This document shows positions 13,658 to 51,967 of a stretch of DNA of 64,000 bases, piece by piece. The stretch comes from Centroberyx gerrardi. Taxonomy: Eukaryota > Chordata > Actinopteri > Beryciformes > Berycidae. The DNA lies in NCBI RefSeq assembly GCF_048128805.1, contig NC_136012.1, positions 12,961,725 to 13,025,724 of the forward strand. Reading direction: 5' to 3'. The stretch's first letter is position 1, and each line of letters starts with the position of its first letter. The translations under genes were made by a program, and so were the position numbers. Under the pieces are notes generated by a model, which did not search any database, was not told the origin of the DNA, and saw only the letters and a list, made by a program, of their open reading frames with translations.

Positions 13658-14578
13658 GTGTTCCCCCAGGTTTGGAAATCTTCCAAGGTTGTACCTCTTC
13701 CGAAAAACAAACGGGAGAGTTTCTCAGCTACCAATAGCAGACCCATTAGTATTCTTCCAGTGTTGAGCAAGCTAATGGAAAAGGTTGTTTTTGAACAGAT
13801 ACTACACTATTTTTCACTTAATGAATTAAACTCTGATTTCCAGCATGCCTATAAGGCAGATCACTCTACGTGCACAGCACTGACAGAGATGATCGACAAA
13901 TGGTTATCTGATACTGACAAGAAAATGATGGTTGGAACTGTATTACTTGACTTTAGTGCAGCATTTGATATTATAGACTATAGGTTATTATTAACACAAG
14001 TAACTGCATATGGGTTTAGTCAGCAATCAGCAATCAATTGGATGAATAGCTACTTATCCAATAGGATGCAGTCTGTGTTTTTTAATGGTAGTTTTTCCTC
14101 CCCTACATGCTTACAGTGCGGCGTGCCCCAGGGGAGTTGCCTTGGGCCGCTACTCTTTTCAATATTTACCAACGACATGCCCTATGTTTTGGATAAGTGC
14201 AGTGCTACTCTATTTGCAGATGATACAACTATATATTTCACATCAAATAACATAACTGAGTTAAGGAACACACTTCAATCTGAACTGCAACTATTACTTG
14301 ACTGGATATGTGAGAATAGACTTGTTTTGAACGTAGCAAAAAACAAAAGTATGATGTTCAGGGCCAAACATGCCACTAATAATGATAATCAGCTGTGCCT
14401 ATCACTCAAAGGCTCGGATATTGAACAGGTTCAAAAGGCAAATTTGCTTGGTATCACACTCAATGGGCAGCTATCATGGGAGAAACATATTGAAAATATT
14501 GTTAAGAAAATGGGTAGAGGAATTTCTTTTGGAATATCGGTTATAGTAAACAACCAATTTGTCTGTACTCACAAATAA
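13658..14578 (+). pseudogene. LINE reverse transcriptase fragment (about 306 codons open)
   Basis: An open frame covers the RT palm and fingers of an L2/Rex/CR1-like ORF2. It contains FPQVWKSSKVVPLPK, NSRPISILPVLSKLMEKVV, the first aspartate in GTVLLDFSAAFDIID, the GVPQGSCLGPLLF block, and the catalytic FADDTT (about 14213-14231). The normal C-terminal region after ISFGISVI is mostly deleted. A trace resumes as MWNKLPTMIIEAPSKATFKK near 14695-14755. The element is immobile, since the endonuclease is also broken. Confidence 0.9.
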
Positions 14579-16672
14579 ATTATGTGAGAGAACAACATAG
14601 TCACACTACCAGGCAGGCTACTAGGGGTTATCTAGTTAAACCAAAACCCAGAGAACAGATGCAGTGTGTAGTTCTGTAATGTATATCCATCACAATGTGG
14701 AACAAGTTACCAACTATGATCATTGAAGCACCCAGCAAGGCAACTTTTAAAAAACTACTATTAACAATAACCCTAATGTTAATTAACCGACCTGATCAAC
14801 CACGATGGAATGCAATTTGATGTGTTGTGATTTTTTGTTTTTTATTTCTTTTTATTTCTTGAATATGTTTTTATTGAGACTTGTTACATGTGTTATATGT
14901 CTTGTTATATATGTTATGTTTTGTTGTGTGTGGACCCCAGGAAGAGTAGCTGCTACGTTAGTGGCAGCTAATGGGGATCCGAATAAACGAATAAACGAAT
15001 GAATGAATAATGCTTATCATCTAGGCTACTCCACACAGGAAAAGATCTGCAAAGCCAGAGGCCGTGATCGAATCCCTTCTGCAGTGAAAGCAGCTTAGAG
15101 GAGAGCATCTTTCTCACTGCAACTACATGTTACCTTAGGAAAAGAGTCATTAGTCGAGTCTGAAGATTTTATTGTTGAACGTTATTTAAAAGATTATCTG
15201 AATACACTGTATAGCCGACAAGGTTTTAAATGTGAAGGAGAGGTTGTTCAGGGAGCACCCATGGTAGTATTTAGGCCAACATCTTAATGTTGCCTTTTAA
15301 CACATATGCGTGGCAACAAGCGTTGCTTGAAATTGGACTCTTGTTAGTAAGCACCTCTAGCATTAAGGGGGAAATCCACCTTAAACAGAATTCACTTGTT
15401 ATTGCAATGATTTTTGACTGCAAGGTCCATATTTGTGAACATGACCAACTCTCTGAAAACTAGAAGCCACAAAATTGACAGGATATTGGAAGCTGACTTT
15501 ATGGACTTTCAAACTAGAAACTGAAATCATCTGAAATGTGTCCTGGGTACTTCACATCACCAGTGTTTTGTGATAGCATCACAGACCGGATCTTAACTTC
15601 CTTTAAAGAGATTTCATATTACGATTATTTGGTTATGTCTTCCACGATCATATGAATGCCTTATGACAATGTGAATTCGAATTTAGGGTGCATTTGCACT
15701 TGAAGATAAAGCAGACAATTCTACTCTGAGCACAAGCTGTAGTCTTAATATTTCCTCCCTGTCAAGCCAGAGAAAACATTAACTTGAAGAGAGACACAAA
15801 ATTGACTCTTATTTGGGGGAGCGGGGGGGATCGAGAAGAGAGAGAGCATTTACGGGGGAAAGACTTCTTCCGAGACTGCAGTTCATTTTCCCCAATGTTG
15901 AGTATTTCAAGTATGGAACTCAATGTGTGCTTTATACTTCATTTTCTTTAGGTCAAAAGCATAGGACATGCATGCCATCCTGCTCTACGTTAGTGCCATT
16001 TGCCCATTATACACTAAGCAAGTCATCTTTTTATTTTTTACATCTGTCTCAAATGTCTGGACACTTCCTATTATATTGAGATATACAATACATATGCCTT
16101 AGTATAACGCACTAGTACAAGTTGTTTTTTTCTATTTGTGGAGCTAATTTCATCTTTATGGTGTAGTGTAGTGGAGGCAAAGTAACTTTATTTTGTATCA
16201 TAATGTATGTGAAATGTTTACATTCATCAAGCCCCCAGATACTTAATTTATTAAATTATTTTACATGTTTTATCTCACATGCTTTGTGCCATTTTCTTCT
16301 ATGCATTTCACTATTAAATCAATGATCTTCCTAAATGTATATTGATGCTTTCAAAGGTTCATAATAATTTCTGCAAATCTGAACTTGCTAGTTCTTAGAA
16401 AAGTTCATCCGCTGAGGCTATGATGACATGTAATTACTGCAAACAGCTTATTTCTATTTGCATTTCCTACTGTTGAATGTGTAAAACCATACAGTAATTG
16501 ACAAAAACAAAACAAAAAAACATGATAAATAGTCTTGTCCTGTGATGTAAAATAGAACAGTTATGGGGTGACTGAACAGTTGCACCTTATGTGAATGGTG
16601 TGGAAGGACTGCTGATGATACTGCATTATGGGAATACTTCCATGAACACGACAAACCACTGTCAAGTCATAA

Positions 16673-16786
16673 TTTATTGATTTTATAAATATAAATACTA
16701 CAAAAATAAGTTATATAAGTACATAAATAGTATAGTACATTACAATAAATAAGGATAACTTAAGTGTTGATACATGTAGTCGTGGG
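16673..16786 (-). promoter_or_regulatory. il4/13 copy B 3' UTR with AU-rich elements
   Basis: Duplicate of the copy A 3' UTR, with the same ATTTA pentamers and AATAAA on the - strand (plus-strand TTTATT near 16674). Both copies should therefore share mRNA instability control. Confidence 0.65.
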
Positions 16787-17752
16787 TCACTCAGGGTACT
16801 CAAGTATATCGTTAGCACGTTGAGCAATGGCTTCCAGCAACTCCAGTACAGGTTCCGTGTTGTTATCATTGCTGCAGTTGGTATTGTTTTTCTGAAACAA
16901 AATAATTTTAGCATTTGAAATTTAAGTGCACAAGGATCTTGCTGAACAGGTAGAACTAAAATGTTTTGGAACAAGATGGACACCCAGGAGCATAAGCTTG
17001 ACATTCCTGGTTGGCACAAAGGTGGTTTAAAGTCATAGCCAGGTATTTGAAATTTTGTGTATGAAGTCAGATTTCATAATGGACTGACCAGCCTGTCGAA
17101 TAATAGTCATTCCTCCTTACCGCTTTGTTGTACTGTGCCAAGACTCTGGTGATTTTCCAATCAGTGATTCCTTCAGTCACATTGCTAATGTTTCTCAAAC
17201 TCATCTCAGCCAAACAGAAGGGTTTATCCTGAGATGAGAAAGACACAATAGTGGTGTTAGGACAGAATTAGACAAAAGGCAGCAGCAAAGCTCTATATTG
17301 CAAATGTACACCTGCTACATATTGCTGTTATGAAGACTCTGCAAGCCCCAAGAAAAGTCTGGAAATTGCAGATACAATGTCTGAAAAAAGAACATTACAT
17401 GGCTAGGATAAGAACAATACGTTTTTAAATGTTTCTAACATACCTTCATGGTGCCATTCTCCATTATCAATGGCACATTTATGCCCACCAGTTCCTATGA
17501 CAAGATCAGAATGTCATTATATAAAGCATTTGGCACGTTAGTAATGTAAGAGCATTTACATTTATCCAAAAAAGAAACTCAAATATAGTTTTATACTTGT
17601 CTTACCGCATATTTCTTCCTTCCTTCTTCTCTGATTTCTTTCAGCCACACTGTCACTGACTTTTCATCAGCTGGAGTTGATGTAATTGATTTTGCGTAGA
17701 GCATCTCACACAGCATCATAAATGCAAGACAGAAGATACAAACAGTCTTCAT
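16787..17752 (-). CDS. il4/13: Interleukin-4/13-like cytokine, copy B (complete, four exons, diverged)
   Basis: Exons in transcript order: 17606-17752, 17444-17494, 17121-17228, 16787-16891. Lengths are 147, 51, 108 and 105 nt, giving 136 residues with all splice sites intact. The 20-residue signal peptide is identical to copy A. Differences from A: P24S, D28A, an added E after D29, L31S and T48A (exon 1); E51V, S57L, I63T and T64M (exon 2); R78N (exon 3); G108S, C126R and T133P (exon 4), in copy A numbering. R78N creates a new NIS sequon next to the shared NVT sequon. C126R removes one of three mature cysteines and leaves a single pair. The gene has no stop or frameshift, so it looks functional. 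A 3.4-kb hAT begins about 500 bp upstream of its start codon and could alter its regulation. Confidence 0.82.
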
Positions 17753-17860
17753 GGCTTTGAAGTACAATGTGGGCAAACACTGTCAGGTTGAGGTGGAAAG
17801 TTGAATAACTTCCAAACTCAAACACTTGCTACTTATACTGTCACCAAATGCTGACACTCA
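17753..17860 (-). promoter_or_regulatory. il4/13 copy B core promoter candidate
   Basis: The TATA-like AGTATAAGTAG of copy A is retained at about 17828-17840 on the - strand. The proximal 400 bp is nearly identical to copy A, up to the hAT inserted at 18255. Confidence 0.5.
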
Positions 17861-18514
17861 GATCGCTGACATCCTGAAGACATATTGCATACACGTCAGA
17901 GTCAATCTATGTTCCGAAAGCCTAATAAGGACCAGGAAGGACCTGCAATCAGCAGGTATCAAACGGAAAGTTGATGTCTTTATCTGTTTGACAACCAAAA
18001 ATTACACTTAGTGTGTAACCTCCTTCTTTATCTATTACCAAGCAACTACCTCTTAATCACTGTGATCTGAGTCAGTAAAACCTTCACCAAGAAGTGCTGG
18101 TCTTATTCTTACAGAGTGTCAAACCTCACTGAACACACTTCATCTGATATGTGTAAGGACGAGGAAGGACGGACGGGAGATGGAGGAGTATGGCAATGAC
18201 ATTACTTACCATCTAATGAAAGACTAATCTTATGTGATTTCATGATGAAGGCATTAGGGGTGTAACGATCCATCGATCAGATCGATTCAATGATCAACGA
18301 TCCAATATCATCGATGCAAAGTGAAAACATCGATACATAATCATCATCTTTAAGATACGCCTTTATTTTGAAATTCCCATGGCACGTCTGTGTCACAATT
18401 TCCGTCCAAGCGCACCTCCTTCCTCAACATTCAAACGATGCTAGCGGCTAGCGCCAGGTAGATAATGGCAAGCAGCCAAGAAAAAGAGACAATGAGGATA
18501 TTTACTCCCCTCTC

Positions 18515-19070
18515 AGGAATAAATCAGCGGAGTGGAAATATTTTGGATTTCGGAGAAAAGACGGGTCAACGGACAAAGCGCATACTATATGCAAAAATGC
18601 CATTACGAGATAAAATACTCAGGAAACACGACGAACCTGGCTGGGCACCTAAAGAATAAACACGGCATTGCCCCCGTGCTAGCGCTAGCGTTAACGTGTC
18701 AGATGCCTGCTCACCAGCCTTGACCAGCTTTTTTCCGCAAAAACTGAACTATAACTCTAAAACAGCGATGAGTATCACAGCTGTCATTTCATATTTCATT
18801 TGCAAAGACATGAGGCCTTACAGTGTTGTCTAGAACGACGGTTTTCGTGAGCTACTGCATACTCTGGAGCCGAAATATGCAATCCCATCGAGACAGCACT
18901 TAAGTGAAATTTGCATACCGAGTCTGTACAATCAAGTTAAAGGTGAGGTTAAACGTGGGTTAATGAACGCAGAACGAGTCGCTATCACTACAGATGGATG
19001 GACGTCATGTACAACAGAAGCCTATGTAACTGTGACCGTTCAGAACGCAGCGTTTTGTCTCCTGAACATG
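18515..19070 (+). pseudogene. hAT transposase remnant (BED finger plus DGWTS block)
   Basis: A BED zinc finger is read in two frames. The first part is AEWKYFGFRRKDGSTDKAHT, ending in TICK. A one-base shift near 18595 follows, then CHYEIKYSGNTTNLAGHLKN and KHG. The N-terminal conserved region of ZBED/hAT transposases, ITTDGWTSCTTEAYVTVTVQ, appears at about 18983-19042. The catalytic domain and the C-terminal dimerisation region are missing. Confidence 0.88.
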
Positions 19071-19568
19071 TCTTATCAGTCGGGTTTTTTTTTAAGAAAA
19101 ACCCCTCAAAGAAGAACACTGAAGGACATACTTGACTGTTGTAGAGATCCCATAGTAAGCTATGATACAAGCCAATGAGCTGTCATCAAACTACTGATGA
19201 TGATTACATGCAAAGGACTTTGTTAAAGTATTTTACTTGTACAATATGCACTAAGAACATGTGGAATTGTTTACATTTGCTTTGTTCTAACAACTGAAAT
19301 TTCTTATTTTGATTTGGTTAAGAAAAATGTATATCCCAAGGTGTAGTGGATAGCTATGATGCAGGAAGACTGTACTGCATTTGCACTTAAAAGTATAGGT
19401 TAAGTGGTGACCTTGGTTATTACTAAGTTCTAACTGTTAAAAATATATTGTTTGAGACTCTAAATATGAGTGATGGTTTACACAAAAATCCTGCTTTAAT
19501 GTATAAAAATGGGAACTTAAAGTTCTTTCAGTTTTCTTTTATAGGATGTGAAAATTTTAAAGCTCAAT

Positions 19569-21193
19569 GGGCCTCATTCACGAAACGTGCGTACGATCAG
19601 ATTTGATCTTAAAGTGTACTTACGAACGTTTCCACGAACATTTCGGCATTCATCATTTTTTTTCTTACCTGAATTTGTTCTTTGGTACGATCAAAATCTA
19701 CGTGTGTTTGGAAACATGCGTGGGGCATTAAGCATGAAGTGGTTTCTGCTTAAAATGCCTTATTCTTTAAGGGAAATCTATTAAAGCAGTCCCAGACCTC
19801 ATATCAACACCAAATGTGTTTCAGGCCATTTGTAAGCCTGGTGATAATAACCATATTAACAAAGCTAGGCCGATATGAACAAATTCATAGGCAATTCTAT
19901 TCAATTGGAAACATGAATGATTAAAGTGATTAATTAGTATCGTATATATATTATCATATTATATTATTATGTATTGATCAATAAAGTTCTATCTTATCTT
20001 ACCACAGGAGCAATAGACTGTGCACATCAAAGCACCGTCTCCAAACCGTCTCCACCGTCTCCTATTTAAATCGCAAACAATAACACACCATAAACATTCA
20101 ATTAATTTGTGACGCCAACCTAAACCTCCTACATGTGGTTTCCAGCTGTCCAGGAGGGATCCACGACTCGTTGGTGCTGCAGAACAGCAGGGTGTCGTGC
20201 GTCTTGAGCAGGTGCTGCTGGAGACGCACGGCGCATTTAGGACTGAATGGAAGTTAAATTAACCAGAGTCTCAAGACTAACTAGTTTGTCTCTAGGTGAT
20301 AGAGGTTATGCCTTGACCACATTGCTAATGACACACCTGATAAACCTTCAGACCCCTCAGCAGAGATCATATAATTATCATACCTGCACTCGCTCCGCCA
20401 CAGAGCGCAGCATACTGAGCTGGAAGGCTGTGATGAGTTTGGACACCGCAGGAAGAAAGCTCCTGTCAAGAGCTACAGTCAAAACCAGCAATATTATTAT
20501 AAAGCCTTAAGTCTGAGCTTACCATCAGATGGAGATGCTGCTTGAATTAAACCAGTGTCCAACTCCACTGATGACTGGACACCTGACAGCACAGTCTCCA
20601 TATTATTTCCCCAAACATTTTGGCAGCGCCCTGCCGTCCGCCTGGAGCTAATAAACTGCATCTATTTGGAGTTAGACTATCACCCTCGCTTTTTAGATTC
20701 TAACTGTAAGTCAAACGGTTTCTTTTTAATTTAATTCAAGGTGTGTGTTTCTGATGTTGCAGCATTGACAGCATCAGTAATTTCTTTCCATGTTTTCTTT
20801 CTCAGTTGCTGTCACTCCACCGCTTACACTTTTAAAAAGTATATATATTTTTTTCTCTCACTCCCGAATACAACACTTGTATTTCAGAGTTTGAATTTTT
20901 CTTCTTGGGTCTGTTTGCCATTCTCCACTACTCCAGTAATGCTTTCCATTTGCGCACGACCCTTAAGACAGCAGACCTTTTATGGAGTTGCCAGGGCGTC
21001 TACCTGCTAATCAGCATCAACAGGCACGCGCATCCAATTAAGGAACAAGTGGCATTCATCATCAGATACACCTGGAATACGCAAAAATCGAGACTCTGCG
21101 CATGCTTCATGAATCCCACGTTGGTTTTGCGTAGGCATGTTTCTTAAGAACAAAAGTAAGAACAATTTAAGAAAAGTTTCGTGAATGAGGCCC
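19569..21193. mobile_element. PIF-Harbinger/ISL2EU-like transposon nested in the hAT
   Basis: Perfect 18-bp terminal inverted repeats, GGGCCTCATTCACGAAAC, bound 1625 bp. The element is flanked by AT on both sides (19567-19568 and 21194-21195), consistent with the 2-bp AT duplication of ISL2EU-type elements. It contains a fragment of a Harbinger-superfamily transposase. A transposase fragment with intact ends suggests a decayed copy that was once autonomous or was mobilised in trans. Confidence 0.88.
20145..20510 (+). pseudogene. Harbinger-type (DDE_Tnp_4) transposase fragment
   Basis: CPGGIHDSLVLQNS (about 20149-20190) matches the conserved W/CPGSxHD block. LGDRGYALTTLLMTHLIN, then RSYNYHTCTRSATERSILSW and KAVMSLDTAGRKLL, match the GDxGYPL...YN..H..TR..VER.F.xLK..F block up to about 20465. 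The two blocks are in different frames, and the first catalytic region was not found. HARBI1-like proteins share these motifs. Confidence 0.82.
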
Positions 21194-21658
21194 ATTATCT
21201 CTAAACCACTGAGCACACAGATAGAACCTTGTAAATCCAAGGTGATGAAGCATAGATGTGCATGGTTTATGTTCATAATTGAAAGGTCATCAAGGGCTCT
21301 TTAAATTAACTGATAAAAAACATTTGCACTTCAACATGAGAAATGTGGCACTTTATAGTGAACAACAGGAGGTCTATTTTTATTAAAAAGAATAGATTGT
21401 TTTTCATTTAAATGTCTGGAAGAGCTCCGAAATAAAATTGTCAAATCATATTTTAGTTGCTTTTTGTGAGTTGATATAAATGTAACTGATTGTGTTAAAT
21501 GAGCATATGATATCGTCTCATATTGATCGCAGGCCCCTGAATTGAATCGAATCGAAATCGTATCGTGGCAGACTTTGTGATATCAGCAAATATTGTATCG
21601 TTGTCCAAAGAATCGATATAATATCGTATCCTGATGAAACTTGTGATTTACACCCCTA

Positions 21659-23039
21659 GAAGGCATAAAGAAAAACTGTCTGATACTGTACATATTCCCA
21701 ATTTTCTAAAGTGTATTTTTATAATTCACGTTTTGCAAGAAAACTAAATCATTTTCTTAAATAGGCTGGGCCATCATTTACCATTGTATTAAAATATTGT
21801 GCAACCGAAATGCTTTATTCACACATATTGGTATATACACCAAGGAAAGTGACAAGAGTAGGCAGAGGCTAAAGGAGATATATATATATATATTTTTTTT
21901 TTGAGTCAAGCTATATCCCACACACAGCAGATAAGGTGGAGAAAAATGTGACTGACAGACATATTCCTGCCACTGTCACAGGTATACCACTTGGAAATAT
22001 GAATTGCATTTATTACTAAGTCAGCTTCAGTTTTACTCCAAATGACTATGATTCAAGTTTACTGTTCCATGACCAGTTGGTAATTTTGTTTTTAAGACAA
22101 GTTCCCTCTTAAAAAAACCCCACAAGAATCCAGTTATTGTGTGTTTTTTTTTTATTCAAATAAAATAAATCCAAAAATACTGAAGACATTTTGAGAAAGG
22201 AGTTTCCTAAAATAGCAACATAGGAAGGTGGACTGTCTTGGATATATGATTACACACTTGGAGGAGTCATAGGCAGATAGGTTTATTAAGTAGTTACTGA
22301 ACAAGGCTGATGATTGCATCAGTGAATGGTGGTGAGAAAAACAACAGGAAAGTATTCAGTAATACAAGCCAAACTTAGACAATACTTTGAGTTTTCCAAA
22401 AGCGAGACATATTTTTAGGATTTTTAGGACAATGCCATCATTTTGACATGTGGGTCCTGTCCTGCTCACCTTGATAGGAGTTAATAAATTTGCATTTTTC
22501 TGTTATTAATGTATCTGGTATGCACATTGGACAGACTTTATTATACAATAACCCCAAAACTCTTACAGATCTCCACATTAGGTGAAAATGCAACACTTTA
22601 ACTCAATGCCATTTCGGTATACTTGTGTAGTGTAGCTGCACCACAAGACAACAGTTGAGGAAGAGCCCCCTCCTCAGGTAATGTTTGTAACTTCTATATG
22701 TGCAGCAACAGTTCATTTCAAGAGGCATAGCTAGTGGCCAGAAAGAGAAATGCTACAAATAGCCTTTATTTTGTTTTGTCAGTCTCTAAAAATCAAATAA
22801 ACACGTGAGTTAAACTGCCCCGTCTTAACTGAGTTCACATAGTAGTGCCACATCTCCACAGAGAGCACCTGTGACATGTTATTAATATTTTGAGACCATA
22901 GTAGAGAATGGGGCAAACGATTTCCTCTTCCAAACCATACAGCACAGTCAATAATTTCATCGGCTTTGTGTTCTGCTTTGCAACGATAATTATCCCACGG
23001 AACCTGCAGATGCCTAACTGTTGCCCTGACATAACGGCC
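21659..23039. other. Non-coding remainder of duplication unit B
   Basis: Collinear with about 5390-6740. It differs by a (TA)n run near 21879-21892 and an extra stretch near 22308-22335. No supported gene. Confidence 0.65.
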
Positions 23040-23480
23040 GTTAGCGTTTTGAGTCTGGGGAGCTCCGACTCACACGGGGAAGACAGGGGCAACAACATCG
23101 GCGAGAGCGCCTGTTTCTACATAAATAAATGAATGAATCAAAAATACAGTGCCTTTTACTTCCCACCAACGTATTTGCAAAGAATCCAGTTCCCTCTCGA
23201 TCTAGACGAATCAATAAGCTCCACACAGCACGAGCCACTCAGAATGCAACAATGTCCGAAGCGGTCAACCAATAGGATTGCGCATAGGATTTGGGCTTGA
23301 TGCGCCATTTTACTGCGTCCACAGCCATCCGGCAAGATGGTCCCCTTGCTTTGTCTCCCCTGACCGGAGTTGTTTCAATATTCAATGTTTTTTCTTGTTT
23401 CCGTGCCATCGAAAATTTGAAAATCGAATTGCATTGGGTCGACCGTACCACAATTTATACGTGTCTCTATCAATCAAGAA
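23040..23480 (+). promoter_or_regulatory. atrx: atrx promoter and 5' UTR region
   Basis: Single-copy sequence immediately upstream of the first atrx coding exon. It contains ACCAATAGG (about 23268-23276, a CCAAT box) and two YY1-like ATGG/CCAT motifs (GCGCCATTTTAC near 23301, CAAGATGG near 23332), which often mark TATA-less housekeeping starts. No TATA box was found. The transcription start is not fixed. Confidence 0.5.

Positions 23481-51967
<28,487 letters not shown>

Larger units (their letters stand above)
7877..15008 (+). mobile_element. L2/Rex-like non-LTR retrotransposon, degenerate and twice interrupted
   Basis: Unit A is continuous where this element interrupts unit B (after gaatgata at 7876). 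The 5' part encodes the start of an APE-type endonuclease (LRIAHINVRSLRN, about 7950-8000). Most of the endonuclease is missing and a GT-rich microsatellite stretch sits in its place. Coding resumes at about 8600 (FDNFVRDIENVEWNQV) and continues across a piggyBac insertion and a second composite insertion into the reverse transcriptase (13658-14578). The 3' end reads ...GACCCCAGGAAGAGTAGC, then AATGGGGATCC, then a short AATAAACG/AATGAATG tail. This end is widely shared by fish L2-type LINEs and their SINEs. Flanking gaatgata/gaatgaataa may be a decayed target duplication. The exact family needs a repeat library. Confidence 0.88.
7099..15087 (+). pseudogene. Duplicated 3' exons of kif3a (no promoter or motor exons)
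   Basis: Copies of the last four kif3a exons lie at 7099-7152, 7270 to about 7336, 7484-7614 and 15039-15087. The donor of the second is destroyed: the segment holding GATGTGAGT in the parent (1546-1554) is deleted, so GAAAGAAAAA runs into CCACATTG. A 7.1-kb LINE separates the last two exons. The stalk and motor exons were not duplicated. This tail cannot make KIF3A alone. In principle the upstream gene could splice into it, but the broken donor argues against that. Confidence 0.9.
18255..21658 (+). mobile_element. hAT (ZBED-type) DNA transposon with perfect 8-bp target duplication
   Basis: The element is flanked by GAAGGCAT at 18247-18254 and 21659-21666. Unit A has a single GAAGGCAT at the same place. 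The ends are TAGGGGTGTAA and its inverse TTACACCCCTA. It carries a frameshifted BED zinc finger and a short piece of hAT transposase, and a second DNA transposon has inserted into it. Net of that guest it is about 1.8 kb, well short of an autonomous element, so it is internally deleted. Subterminal GATCGAT/ATCGAT repeats occur near both ends. Confidence 0.97.
6741..23039. repeat. Tandem segmental duplication, unit B, enlarged by transposons
   Basis: Collinear with 951-6740 in three blocks: 6741-7876, about 15009-18254, and 21659-23039. The blocks are separated by a LINE and a hAT that unit A lacks, so these insertions postdate the duplication. After 23039 the sequence leaves the duplicated unit and becomes the single-copy atrx promoter side. 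Small indels distinguish the units, for example an extra 30-odd bp near 22308-22335. Confidence 0.95.
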
